A DNA stretch of 44,317 nt from Legionella sp. (GTDB lineage: Bacteria > Pseudomonadota > Gammaproteobacteria > Legionellales > Legionellaceae), in NCBI GenBank assembly GCA_030694525.1, contig JAUXYG010000104.1:1-44317 (forward strand). The letters are read 5' to 3'. A program made the translations under genes and the position numbers. Each line of letters opens with the position of its first letter. Position 1 is the first letter of the stretch. The notes beneath the pieces were generated by a model that was given only the letters and a program-made list of their open reading frames with translations, was not told the DNA's origin and ran no database searches. Positions 9,710 through 17,863 of the stretch are shown here, one piece after another.

Positions 9710-10003
9710 ATGGAAGCTGTTTGGATTAATAGAGAAAAATTATTAAAGGCTGCTAATAAATTTAATACACTGTTTTATCTTTATGATGCAACAATAATTC
9801 AAAGTATTAAACAGTCACAAAGGGCTGTTTTATCAAAAGCGATTGATATTTTTTATTCTATCAAAGCAAATATAAAACCTTCTGAACTAGCTAAAAAATA
9901 TAATATCACTGGGCCTTGTGTGAATCAGGATAAAAAGAGAGTTTTAATCAACGAACTTGATGAAATATCCTTATCTTTTAACGATACAAATGATCAAACA
10001 TTA
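9710..10003 (+). pseudogene. Relic of a PLP-dependent decarboxylase (Orn/DAP/Arg decarboxylase 2 family)
   Basis: From the ATG at 9710 (AAAGGA upstream) the first ~65 residues match the start of the alanine-racemase-fold decarboxylases: FYLYD followed by DIFYSIKAN, whose lysine would carry pyridoxal phosphate. Family members are about 400 residues. Here the barrel is lost after KPSELAKKYNI, and the frame runs on into sequence belonging to the next relic. An internal deletion that fused two neighbouring genes is the simplest explanation. It may once have belonged to the peptide locus. Confidence 0.55.
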
Positions 10004-10649
10004 AATGATAAATACTTCTCCAATGTCGACATTTTTCAAGTAAAGTTTCAGGATAATACCGTCAATCAATTAAGTTTTATGCCTTGAATTTATCATATTA
10101 AAGGGAACTAATGGTTTAGGAAAGACAACCTTATTAAATTTAATCATAGGATATGAGCGTGAAGTAAAGGTTGATAATCACCTTAGCCTAAAACAACAGC
10201 TCGCAACTACCTACAAAGGATAATATACGTATTATTTAACGAGAACCCGTTATTTTTACATCATTGAAAATTTTTAATGAACAAATTATGGGACCTAAAG
10301 GTGCAGGCCTTATTCATTGGAAATTGGTTCTACAAAAGAGGGTAAAGGGGGGGGCTGCTTATTTGTTTAATGAGTTTTCAACGTTATTTTCAGAAGTTGA
10401 AGAAAAATTTTATGACAGAGGAAATGCACGTTTTTCCTCTGGAAAAGAATTCTTATCTCACTCATGCGAGTATTAACCTCTTGGGATAAGACGGTGTCTA
10501 TTTTAGTTGTGGATGAATGCACTACTTTTTTGGATACCAAAAGTAAGGGTTTATTTTTGAGATGTCTTTCTGAGCTATCTATGAATGCCTCGGTGTATTT
10601 AAGTTCACATGAGGATTTTAGTTTAGAAAAATTAGCAATAATAACCTAG
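10004..10649 (+). pseudogene. Relic of an ABC transporter ATPase
   Basis: ABC-ATPase landmarks occur in the right order but in different frames. They are an N-terminal strand (VDIFQVKFQDNTVNQLSF), Walker A GTNGLGKTTLL near 10109-10140, an SSG signature (FSSGKEF) near 10434, Walker B ILVVDECTTFLD near 10500-10540 and an H-loop SSHEDF near 10605. At least three frameshifts or stops interrupt it (near 10087, 10220 and 10455). About 210 residues are covered, roughly a full nucleotide-binding domain. It is clearly non-functional and lies directly before the first precursor gene, so it may be a former exporter of the same locus. Confidence 0.7.
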
Positions 10650-10679
10650 GAAGTTATCAATTAAATAAAGGAGTAACAA

Positions 10680-10841
10680 ATGGAAAATCAATATGAACGC
10701 ACATTGGCATATCAAACTGCTTATGAAATAGATATTGAGGAACTAGAAAAGGTAAGTGGTGGATCTGAAAGTTTTGGTTTTACAACAAAGGAAACCGTAA
10801 ATCCATATGGCGGTGATGTTGGAACAGATGTGATTTGGTAA
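10680..10841 (+). CDS. Double-glycine precursor peptide A (candidate graspetide precursor)
   Basis: 53 residues, with AAAGGAG seven bases before the ATG. The leader ends EELEKVSGG at residues 27-28, a classic Gly-Gly site for C39 peptidases. The 25-residue core (29-53) has four threonines (35, 36, 39, 49) and acids at 30, 38, 46 and 50, ending DVIW. It contains no cysteine. Thr/Ser and Asp/Glu side chains are what ATP-grasp graspetide ligases join. The leader shares R-x-L-A-Y-x-x-A-x-E with peptide B, 25 bp downstream. The ligase and C39 exporter are in the same locus. The product class is inferred; no close known peptide is recognised. Confidence 0.8.
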   Translation: MENQYERTLAYQTAYEIDIEELEKVSGGSESFGFTTKETVNPYGGDVGTDVIW

Positions 10842-10866
10842 GATTATCAAGTAAAAGGAGTTTTAA

Positions 10867-11037
10867 ATGACTAAAGAAAATAGAGTGTTAGCGTATGAAA
10901 AAGCAACTGAATTAAAAGATATTGATTTGCTAGCTATATCGGGCGGCAGTATAAAGTTGACTGTATCTAATGTTACAAGAGCTACAGGGTACTATCCTGG
11001 TCCAGTGGATGTTGAGGTGGTTCAAGTTTGGGATTAA
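10867..11037 (+). CDS. Double-glycine precursor peptide B (candidate graspetide precursor)
   Basis: 56 residues, with AAAAGGAG six bases before the ATG. The leader reads RVLAYEKATEL near the start and ends LLAISGG at 26-27. The 29-residue core is hydroxyl-rich at its start (Thr 32, 37, 40; Ser 28, 34) and acidic at its end (Asp48, Glu50, Asp56), with no cysteine. Despite different cores, A and B share a spaced pattern Y-x-G then D-V, then V-x-W at the C-terminus. This suggests the same modification geometry on two products. A stem-loop follows before the enzyme genes. Confidence 0.8.
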   Translation: MTKENRVLAYEKATELKDIDLLAISGGSIKLTVSNVTRATGYYPGPVDVEVVQVWD

Positions 11038-11193
11038 CTGGAGCAGTCCAGGTTGCCAATTAAAAATCCGCTAGTATTTTATAATACTCTATTTAAATAG
11101 AAAAGTTTAGAAAAATTGATACTGGTTTGATATTGGCAGGATTAGAGCGACACTAAACTGGCTCTATCTATAATGATTTACTAGGTTATTATT

Positions 11194-11228
11194 GAGCCTT
11201 TATGTAACAGCTAAAGGCTCAGGTTTTT
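11194..11228 (+). terminator. Intra-operon terminator/attenuator between precursors and enzymes
   Basis: GAGCCTTTA (11194-11202) pairs perfectly with TAAAGGCTC (11212-11220) over a 9-base loop, with TTTTT at 11224-11228. Partial termination here would yield many precursor transcripts and fewer enzyme transcripts, as is common in peptide natural-product operons. The attenuation role is inference. Confidence 0.75.
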
Positions 11229-11256
11229 AATAATGGATTAAATGGAACATTAAAAT

Positions 11257-12360
11257 ATGAATGTATTAATTGTAACAGAGCCCGATGATATTCATGCGGT
11301 ATTAGTTAAATTGGCATTGGAGGCAAAAGAAGTAAACTGTGATTTGTTATTTAGTGCAGATATGCCCAGCAAACAGAAAAATAGCATCTCAATTTCTAAT
11401 GATAATTTTTCATGGCGAACCAAGAACTCTATGTTAGACAGTATTTCTAACTATGATAAAAATCTTGATGCTATTTGGTGGAGACGAGCACGAAAACCGC
11501 ATGTACCACAAACACTACATAAAGATGATATAATGTTTGTGAGAAAAGAAAATACTATTTATCATGATTCAATTCCCTATATTCTTGATAATAAAGCTTG
11601 GTGGGTGAATCCAGTTTCATCCCATCAAAAAACACGTTCGAAGATAATTCAATTACAAATAGCTCAGCAATGTGGCTTCAAACTGCCAGTGACGTTGATC
11701 TCTAACTCTCCAGAAGAAATACGCGATTTCATAAGCACTAATATAAATGTAATTTATAAACCTTTCGGTCCTCAATTTTGGTCTGAATCTGATGGTGTCA
11801 AAGTGATATATACCAATAAAATATCATTAGATGATTTACCGTCTGATAGCATGTTACAAATGGTGCCGGGGATCTATCAACAATATATAGAAAAAAAATA
11901 TGAATTAAGAGTGACTTGTTTTGGCTCTACAATCAGTGCAGTAAAAATTGACTCGCAAATTCATTCTTCAGGTATCACTGACTGGAGAAAAATTCCTGGC
12001 CATCAATTGCCTCTGGCTGAAATAGAATTACCTAAGGTTATAAAAGATAAAATTATACAATTTATGAAAAAAATAGGTGTTGTTTTTGGTTGTTTTGATT
12101 TCATTGTTACTCCAGAAGAAGAAATTATTTTTCTTGAGATTAATGAGCAAGGGCAGTTTTTATGGGTGGAACAGTTTCTACCAGATTTATATTATCTGGA
12201 CATGTTTTCTGAATTTCTTATAAGTAAGAATTTTGATTTCACATGGAGTAAAGAATCCAAATCCATATCAGCTAATGATTTAGACCAAAAAGCATTTGAA
12301 ATTGTTAAAGAAAACATGGCAAAACATGTTTATTTAAATCAAATTAAAAGAGTTGGCTAA
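11257..12360 (+). CDS. ATP-grasp peptide maturase, graspetide/microviridin ligase type (MvdC/MvdD-like)
   Basis: 367 residues. ATP-grasp maturases use ATP to activate Asp/Glu side chains of a precursor and join them to Thr/Ser (ester) or Lys (amide) residues. Family hallmarks are visible in order: WWRR at 74-77, NP at 118-119, the ATP-contacting IYKPF at 166-170, YELRVTCFG at 215-223, DWR at 242-244, GCFDF at 279-283 and the metal-binding FLEINEQGQF at 292-301. The motif spacing fits MvdC/MvdD rather than glutathione synthetase or RimK. It follows the precursors after a hairpin and is nearly contiguous with the next gene (1-bp gap), so it belongs to the same operon as the exporter. Confidence 0.88.
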   Translation: MNVLIVTEPDDIHAVLVKLALEAKEVNCDLLFSADMPSKQKNSISISNDNFSWRTKNSMLDSISNYDKNLDAIWWRRARKPHVPQTLHKDDIMFVRKENTIYHDSIPYILDNKAWWVNPVSSHQKTRSKIIQLQIAQQCGFKLPVTLISNSPEEIRDFISTNINVIYKPFGPQFWSESDGVKVIYTNKISLDDLPSDSMLQMVPGIYQQYIEKKYELRVTCFGSTISAVKIDSQIHSSGITDWRKIPGHQLPLAEIELPKVIKDKIIQFMKKIGVVFGCFDFIVTPEEEIIFLEINEQGQFLWVEQFLPDLYYLDMFSEFLISKNFDFTWSKESKSISANDLDQKAFEIVKENMAKHVYLNQIKRVG

Positions 12361-12361
12361 T

Positions 12362-13432
12362 ATGAAAAATCTTGTGATGTTATTATCAAGCCTGATTTTT
12401 ATGTTAGGCAATTTAAATGCAACTCCTAATCACTTTGATATTTATGGGGTTGGTCCAGAGTTACAAGAACAAATTTTTTCAAAGTGTAATGAGGAAATTC
12501 GCGAGTATGGTAATTTGAGTCAGCAAATTAAATTATCTTTAAAATTAGACAAGCGATTGATCAAAAGACATGAAATTGAAACCTCAATTATTAAGAAAGT
12601 TAATTCACTCGGAGATTTTAGCTTAGTTAGCATTTCAACCATCACTTATCCGCAAAATCAATCCACTTATTCAACACTTGATATAGTTCAAAAAAATGAC
12701 TCCAGTCGACTTCCCAACTTACCCATCCAACATGGAAAAAAATTAACAAAGAAATCTGAGGCGTTAAATAAATTATTTCAAATATGGAACAATTATACTA
12801 ATCGAACTATCAATTTAATGAGTCAAAACAAATTTGATATGAAAGTACGATCATGTCCTGTTGTTCATTGTACATGGGGGTTTAACAAAGAAGAGCTGAA
12901 AAATGATTTACCTGTATTAAAAGTTGGGGTATCAAAATACAAAAATCAGCTTATAGATATCATCAAATACAGTAATAATGATGAAGAGAGAGGGCAAGCA
13001 ATTTTGATTCTGGCGAATACCAATGATTATCATGAATTAGCTGAGTTAATGATAGGCTTGACTAATGACTCTAGTGAACTAGTAAGAAATAACTCCATGA
13101 GGGTTTTAGGTGCTATTTTGTCAAAGTATGATATTCCTAGTTTGGACATACATAATATTCTTCTGGCACTAAATTATCCCTATGTTACCGATAGAAATAA
13201 AGCCGCTTATGTTGTATGGGACATGGTTCGCAAGGATAAATCTATCCATCCATTAGTAATAAAGCAATCCGGAAACACCTTAATTAATTTATTAAAATTA
13301 AAGCAACCTAATAATCATGATTATGCTTATCTTATTCTTAAAGAAATAAGCCATCAGAACTATTCTGAGCATGACTATCAACATTGGCAACAATGGATTG
13401 ATTTAGAAAATAATAAACTAAAAGAATCTTAA
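12362..13432 (+). CDS. Secreted protein with HEAT-like repeats in the graspetide operon
   Basis: 356 residues from the ATG at 12362, one base after the ligase stop. A signal peptide (KNLVMLLSSLIFMLGNLNA) sends it out of the cytoplasm. The first half is not recognised and holds two cysteines in RSCPVVHCTWG (near 164-171), a possible disulfide. The second half (about 205-350) consists of repeated helices such as GQAILILANTNDYHELAELM and VRNNSMRVLGAIL, which look like HEAT repeats. Its position between ligase and exporter genes suggests a role in export, periplasmic handling or self-protection; none is established. Confidence 0.75.
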   Translation: MKNLVMLLSSLIFMLGNLNATPNHFDIYGVGPELQEQIFSKCNEEIREYGNLSQQIKLSLKLDKRLIKRHEIETSIIKKVNSLGDFSLVSISTITYPQNQSTYSTLDIVQKNDSSRLPNLPIQHGKKLTKKSEALNKLFQIWNNYTNRTINLMSQNKFDMKVRSCPVVHCTWGFNKEELKNDLPVLKVGVSKYKNQLIDIIKYSNNDEERGQAILILANTNDYHELAELMIGLTNDSSELVRNNSMRVLGAILSKYDIPSLDIHNILLALNYPYVTDRNKAAYVVWDMVRKDKSIHPLVIKQSGNTLINLLKLKQPNNHDYAYLILKEISHQNYSEHDYQHWQQWIDLENNKLKES

Positions 13433-13451
13433 ATGGATGTGAATAATTTTT

Positions 13452-14462
13452 ATGGAAAAATACTCCTCCTTGTTTAGAAAAGAGGCGATGGATAATCGCC
13501 TCAATAGAAATTTAGGTACTGCCCGAATTAATGTGCCGCTAAATTATCGAATAACATGTATTTTAACTTTAATGTTACTTGGGGTGATTACTATTTTTTT
13601 AAGTTTTGCTCAAACTTCTGAACGAACTTATATTCGAGGCTATTTAGATTCTGATGTTGGAGTTATTACGGTTAATTCAGAAGCAAGGGGTATTATAAGT
13701 CAAGTGGGTATTGAGGAGGGAAAACATGTTAAGAAAGGCGATACATTATTTATTATTTCAAACCCCTACCGGGAAAAAACAAAAGTTTTCATTGAAAACT
13801 TATCTCAAAGAGTTGCAAATTTAAAACGAGAGGCTCAGTTAAAAAAAGAACATTATAATGCTTTAGAAAAACTGAATAAAAAAAATTACATCTCTAAATC
13901 AACCCTGAAAAATACAGAATCTGAGCTCCTGGAGATAACCAACAAAATTCAATCTGAGAATTTAGAACTAATTAAATACAAACAAAGTCAGTACCAGCTT
14001 GTCAAATCTCCAGTAGACGGCATCGTTACTAATGTTTTTTATAAACATGGGCAGATTGCTGAGGCTTCAAAATCTTTATTACAAATTATTCCCGATAATT
14101 CTATTTTAGTTGCAAGATTATATGTTCCCTCTAAAGATATAGGGTTTTTAAAAAAGGGGGCTCAGGTAATCATCAAATATGATGCTTATCCATCCCAACG
14201 GTTCGGTTTTTATAAAGCATTTATTAAAGAAATCAACTTAACTGTTTTAACTGATGAAAAGGAAGATAAGCCTATCCAGGTGGGAGAGCCTTACTACAAA
14301 ATTAAGGCCGAGTTAGAAACTTCCTATGTCAACTTATATGGAAAAAAAGAAAATCTAAGCCATGGAATGACTCTCACAGCTGTAATAACAGGTGAAAAAA
14401 AGAAAATTTGGCAATGGGTATTTGACCCCATTTATAGTTATTACGGAGATACATTTTCATGA
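13452..14462 (+). CDS. HlyD-family periplasmic adaptor of the peptide exporter
   Basis: 336 residues. Adaptors of this type bridge an inner-membrane ABC exporter to an outer-membrane channel. A cytoplasmic tail (1-32) leads to one membrane helix (about 33-53, ITCILTLMLLGVITIFLSF). A split lipoyl domain (GIEEGKHVKKGDTLFII near 85-101; SPVDGIVTNVFYKHGQIAE near 183) encloses a coiled-coil hairpin (about 107-175), and a beta-barrel part follows. It overlaps the downstream exporter by 4 bp (14459-14462). No outer-membrane partner gene is seen here; a housekeeping TolC would have to serve. Confidence 0.9.
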   Translation: MEKYSSLFRKEAMDNRLNRNLGTARINVPLNYRITCILTLMLLGVITIFLSFAQTSERTYIRGYLDSDVGVITVNSEARGIISQVGIEEGKHVKKGDTLFIISNPYREKTKVFIENLSQRVANLKREAQLKKEHYNALEKLNKKNYISKSTLKNTESELLEITNKIQSENLELIKYKQSQYQLVKSPVDGIVTNVFYKHGQIAEASKSLLQIIPDNSILVARLYVPSKDIGFLKKGAQVIIKYDAYPSQRFGFYKAFIKEINLTVLTDEKEDKPIQVGEPYYKIKAELETSYVNLYGKKENLSHGMTLTAVITGEKKKIWQWVFDPIYSYYGDTFS

Positions 14463-16558
14463 ATGGAATAAACTTAAATTTGTTACAAAGAAATAAAAAT
14501 AAATTACCTATTATCAAACAAGCGCAACATTCTGAATGTGGGCATACCTGCGTTGCTATGGTGAGCAACTACCATGGTCATGGTATTGATTTATTCTCGT
14601 TAAGAGAAATAGACGAGCCCTCCATGAATGGATCAACGATGCTTGATATTGTGAAATTGTTAGAAAAATTAAAATTTCATACCAGAGCTTTGCGAATAGA
14701 TGTTACTGAATTAAAGCATGTCCAATGTCCTGCAATTCTGCATTGGAACATGAATCATTTTGTTGTATTAAAATCTATAAATAATAACTATGCAGTTATT
14801 CATGATCCTGCATCGGGAAGAAGAAAAATATCATTATGTGAGTTATCAAACTCATTCACTGGAATTGTGTTAGAAACCGAAAAATCGCCAGATTTTTCAG
14901 TAATTAATGCAAAGCAAAAACTTGGGCTCCTCGATCTATTTAAAAGCGTTCAGGGATTAAAAAATAATTTAATAGTGTTATTGCTTTTGTCACTAACAAT
15001 TGAAGTATTCATTTTAATCAATCCACTTTTCTTGCAATATATTACGGATAATGTGTCAAACACTAATAGTCTAAATAACTTATATGTTGTTGCATCTGGA
15101 TTTATTATTTTAACCTTATGTCATACATTTACTGAATATATGCGAAGTAATTTCGTAGTTTTTTTGACAAATAGTATGTCTGAATATTTCTCTTCTGGAG
15201 TGATGAATCATTTACTAAGAATTCCATTTGAATATTTTGAACGTAGGCATAAAGGCGATATATTATCCAGATTTCACTCAATACATGAAATTCAAAGCAA
15301 GATTACTACTGATTCAATCAATACACTTTTGGATGGCATAGTTATTATACTAGCAATAACGATTATGTCCTTTTATAGTATTCAATTAACAGCGATGGTT
15401 TTGTTAGCCTTAACTTTATTCTTGGTCTTAAGAATATTGTCTTATCGTCATCATAAAAATCAAACTGAAATTTCTGTGGGTGAGCATGCAAATGTAAGCT
15501 CAAAATTTTTGGAAATTCTAAATAGCATTATGCCCATTAAGCTCTATTCGAAGGAGCCGCTTATGTATCGCGATTGGAAAAATTATTTTATTAAAGCAAT
15601 GAATGCTGATATAAGAATTGCCCGCGCAAATGTTTTATATAGCACCGCTAACATTTTTTTATTTAATGTAGAACATATTTTGGTAGTTGCGGTAGGTGCA
15701 ATGCTTGTTATTCATAATCAATTCTCTGTCGGCATGCTAGTGGCTTTTCTGGCATACAGACAAACTTTAGTAAATAAATCGTCCTCATTTATTCATAAAA
15801 TATTTGATTATAAATTAGTCTCGGTTCAACTTGATAGAGTATCGGATATTTTGCTGCAACCAGTAGAAATAGAAGAGCGTGTAAATATTATTGATAAAGA
15901 AATACAAGGTTCTATCAAAGTTAAAAACTTGGAGTACAAGTATTCAGGTAATCAAAATTTGATTCTGAATAATATTGATTTTTATATTAATCAGGGTGAA
16001 AAGGTTGCGATAACTGGGCCTTCAGGAATTGGAAAAACGACATTATTAAAATTAATGTTAGGCTTAATTCCTCCTACTAAAGGAAAAATACTTATTGATG
16101 ATGTGTTTTTAGAAGTCTGGGGTATTAAAAAATATAGAAGTGTTTGCGCTAGTGTTATGCAAGATGACACCTTAATTAGTGGTTCTATATTAGATAATAT
16201 TACATTTATGGATACAAGAATTGATATAGACCGAGTTTATGAAGTTGCGAAAATTGCACATATTCATGAGGATATTTTAAATATGCCAATGAATTACGAG
16301 ACTTTAATTGGTGATATGGGTAGTTCGTTGTCTGGCGGTCAAAAACAAAGAATATTGATTGCCAGAGCTTTATATAAAAACCCTAAAATTCTTTTTTTAG
16401 ATGAAGCTACAAGTCATTTGGATGTAGATACAGAGATAAAGATCAATAATGCATTAAAACAATTAAATATTACGCAGGTGATAATCGCACATAGAGAAGA
16501 GTCTATAAAAATGGCTGATAGATTAATTAATTTGGAAAAAAATAAGTTCAACAATTAA
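14459..16558 (+). CDS. Peptidase-containing ABC exporter (C39 peptidase + ABC transporter)
   Basis: 699 residues. Such exporters cut precursor leaders after Gly-Gly and pump the mature peptide across the inner membrane. The C39 peptidase (about 15-140) has Q21, catalytic C27 in SECGHTC, H100 in NHFVVL and D116 in HDPASG, so it should be active. A six-helix membrane domain follows (about 165-450). The ATPase has Walker A GPSGIGKTT near 519, signature LSGGQKQR near 623 and Walker B ILFLDEATSHLD near 644. Two Gly-Gly precursors and the HlyD adaptor in the same locus make their processing its most likely job. It is the last intact gene of the operon. Confidence 0.93.
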   Translation: MNGINLNLLQRNKNKLPIIKQAQHSECGHTCVAMVSNYHGHGIDLFSLREIDEPSMNGSTMLDIVKLLEKLKFHTRALRIDVTELKHVQCPAILHWNMNHFVVLKSINNNYAVIHDPASGRRKISLCELSNSFTGIVLETEKSPDFSVINAKQKLGLLDLFKSVQGLKNNLIVLLLLSLTIEVFILINPLFLQYITDNVSNTNSLNNLYVVASGFIILTLCHTFTEYMRSNFVVFLTNSMSEYFSSGVMNHLLRIPFEYFERRHKGDILSRFHSIHEIQSKITTDSINTLLDGIVIILAITIMSFYSIQLTAMVLLALTLFLVLRILSYRHHKNQTEISVGEHANVSSKFLEILNSIMPIKLYSKEPLMYRDWKNYFIKAMNADIRIARANVLYSTANIFLFNVEHILVVAVGAMLVIHNQFSVGMLVAFLAYRQTLVNKSSSFIHKIFDYKLVSVQLDRVSDILLQPVEIEERVNIIDKEIQGSIKVKNLEYKYSGNQNLILNNIDFYINQGEKVAITGPSGIGKTTLLKLMLGLIPPTKGKILIDDVFLEVWGIKKYRSVCASVMQDDTLISGSILDNITFMDTRIDIDRVYEVAKIAHIHEDILNMPMNYETLIGDMGSSLSGGQKQRILIARALYKNPKILFLDEATSHLDVDTEIKINNALKQLNITQVIIAHREESIKMADRLINLEKNKFNN

Positions 16559-16561
16559 TAG

Positions 16562-16708
16562 AATCTTGATGAACAGTTGGTGTGTATTTATGAAGCAGCC
16601 ATTCTGCCTACGCAAAAAGCAAGAATTGAATGGATTAAACTGCGAGAATTAATACAAGGCGTGGTTACCGCAGTTTCAACTTTATATATACCCCCATTCT
16701 TCAGCTAA
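16562..16708 (+). pseudogene. Short coding-like remnant after the exporter
   Basis: A frame without a start codon runs to TAA at 16706-16708 and reads like protein (LDEQLVCIYEAAILPTQKAR, then WIKLRELIQGVV). No family is recognised. It overlaps the end of the oppositely oriented pseudogene at 16701 and is probably debris. Confidence 0.25.
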
Positions 16709-17276
16709 TCCTCAACAGGATCAATTTGCTGAAATTGTTTCCATGCTTCAGATTTATAACTAGTAAGGGGTAGAGTTGCCAAAATTGTTCAAATTTTTGG
16801 TATAGATTTTTTAGATTACTGCTGGGCTGCGCTTTGAAGTCTGATTTTCCTGGTTTGATTGATTTCAGATTTTCTGATGGTAATGATTGATTCTGTTCTG
16901 CTTGGGTTGATGGATTTGCTTCAGGCTGAGATTTATTTTCAATCTCTATCAGCTCATATGGGTTAGCCAGAAGACGTTTCACAATGAGGTTTTTGGTTGT
17001 TGAGCGAATTTCTATGATGTCTTGGAGTGCCAGAGATTTAATTACGCGTTTCATTTGTTGGTAGCTAGGGCAGCCTGTTTTTACGCCTTTGATTGGTGCG
17101 ACACAAAGTGTTTCTCTCAGTGATTGTTAGCTGATTTTTCGTTTAATGCCGACAATGAATATTTTTCTGTCCATGTAGGGGCGAATGCCCATGAGATAGA
17201 CCCCTCTTTGCATGAGAGGGATTTTACTGAGTGCATCGAGTTCGTATGTGGTGACGAATAAGAAATCCTTTTTTAC
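16701..17276 (-). pseudogene. Broken replication-initiation/primosome-like gene
   Basis: Read on the reverse strand from about 17276 (AGGAG lies at 17275-17280, but the start codon has decayed), the frame gives KDFLFVTTYELDALSKIPLM and continues to YMDRKIFIVGIKRKIS. A TAA near 17130 interrupts it, and the frame resumes with APIKGVKTGCPSYQQMKRVI, a helix-turn-helix-like part and a Ser/Gln/Pro-rich linker. The tail FWQLYPL is split by a frameshift from SEAWKQFQQIDPVED; FW-x-x-YP followed by A-x-x-x-F is typical of the C-termini of replication-organiser proteins. The function is inferred. It may come from a plasmid or phage stage of the island. Confidence 0.5.
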
Positions 17277-17560
17277 TCCTGCTGTATTTTTATTCAATTG
17301 ATATCAAACGCTATCAATCGATGACATTTAGATAACCAAGATGCGTAGAATACGTAATACAAGATGATTTCACTCTAGCCTAACCCCTTGGGTGTTGGTG
17401 ATAATCTGTCATTTATATAGGATTATTTAAGTGGATTTTGGCTTTTTACGTCCTACTCAAAGGTAGGTTTTTATTAGAGGTTATTAGAGATAAAAATTAA
17501 TTTTAATTTATTTCATTAAAGATCAAGTTCTTATGTTAATTTCTAAATGATACTGATCAT

Positions 17561-17724
17561 TCATTTTTTTGAACTACGGTCAGAGATGCTTCTACTTTTT
17601 AGGTTAGTTTTCTCACGGCTATTTTGACATTTTTCAAGTTCGTCTTGGTATTCTTTTTCAAATTGTTCACAATAATAGGGTCTTGCATTTCTCTTTCAAA
17701 ACTAGATAAATGTTTCTTATTCAT
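17561..17724 (-). pseudogene. Small frameshifted gene fragment (antitoxin-like start)
   Basis: From the ATG at 17724 the peptide begins MNKKHLSSFEREMQDP. After a frameshift it continues EQFEKEYQDELEKCQNSREK to a TGA at 17561-17563. The start resembles small DNA-binding antitoxins that open with a phosphate-site-like SSFER segment, but the piece is too short and damaged to be sure. Confidence 0.3.
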
Positions 17725-17763
17725 AATAATTATCTGTTTCCATAACTTGTTTTATTCAATTGA

Positions 17764-17792
17764 AAGGGAGGTGGCAATTTGCCACCTCCCTT
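17764..17792. terminator. Strong 13-bp perfect hairpin downstream of the antitoxin gene
   Basis: AAGGGAGGTGGCA (17764-17776) and its exact complement (17780-17792) flank a three-base loop. It lies 72 bp beyond the end of the reverse-strand antitoxin gene. No T-run follows on either strand, so intrinsic termination is uncertain; it could protect the RNA 3' end. Confidence 0.5.
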
Positions 17793-17863
17793 AATCCCAC
17801 TTTGTTCATTAATTGTTAATTTCAGTAGGTTACAAAATGTAACCGACTGCAGTAGCAAACAAT

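Noticed and set aside
9704..10087. A single intact 127-residue gene
   Set aside because: Its first half belongs to a PLP decarboxylase and its end to an ABC ATPase, so it is a chimera of two relics.
11257..12360. RimK or glutathione-synthetase identity for the ATP-grasp enzyme
   Set aside because: WWRR, ELRVTCFG and DWR, together with adjacent Gly-Gly precursors and a C39 exporter, fit peptide maturases better.
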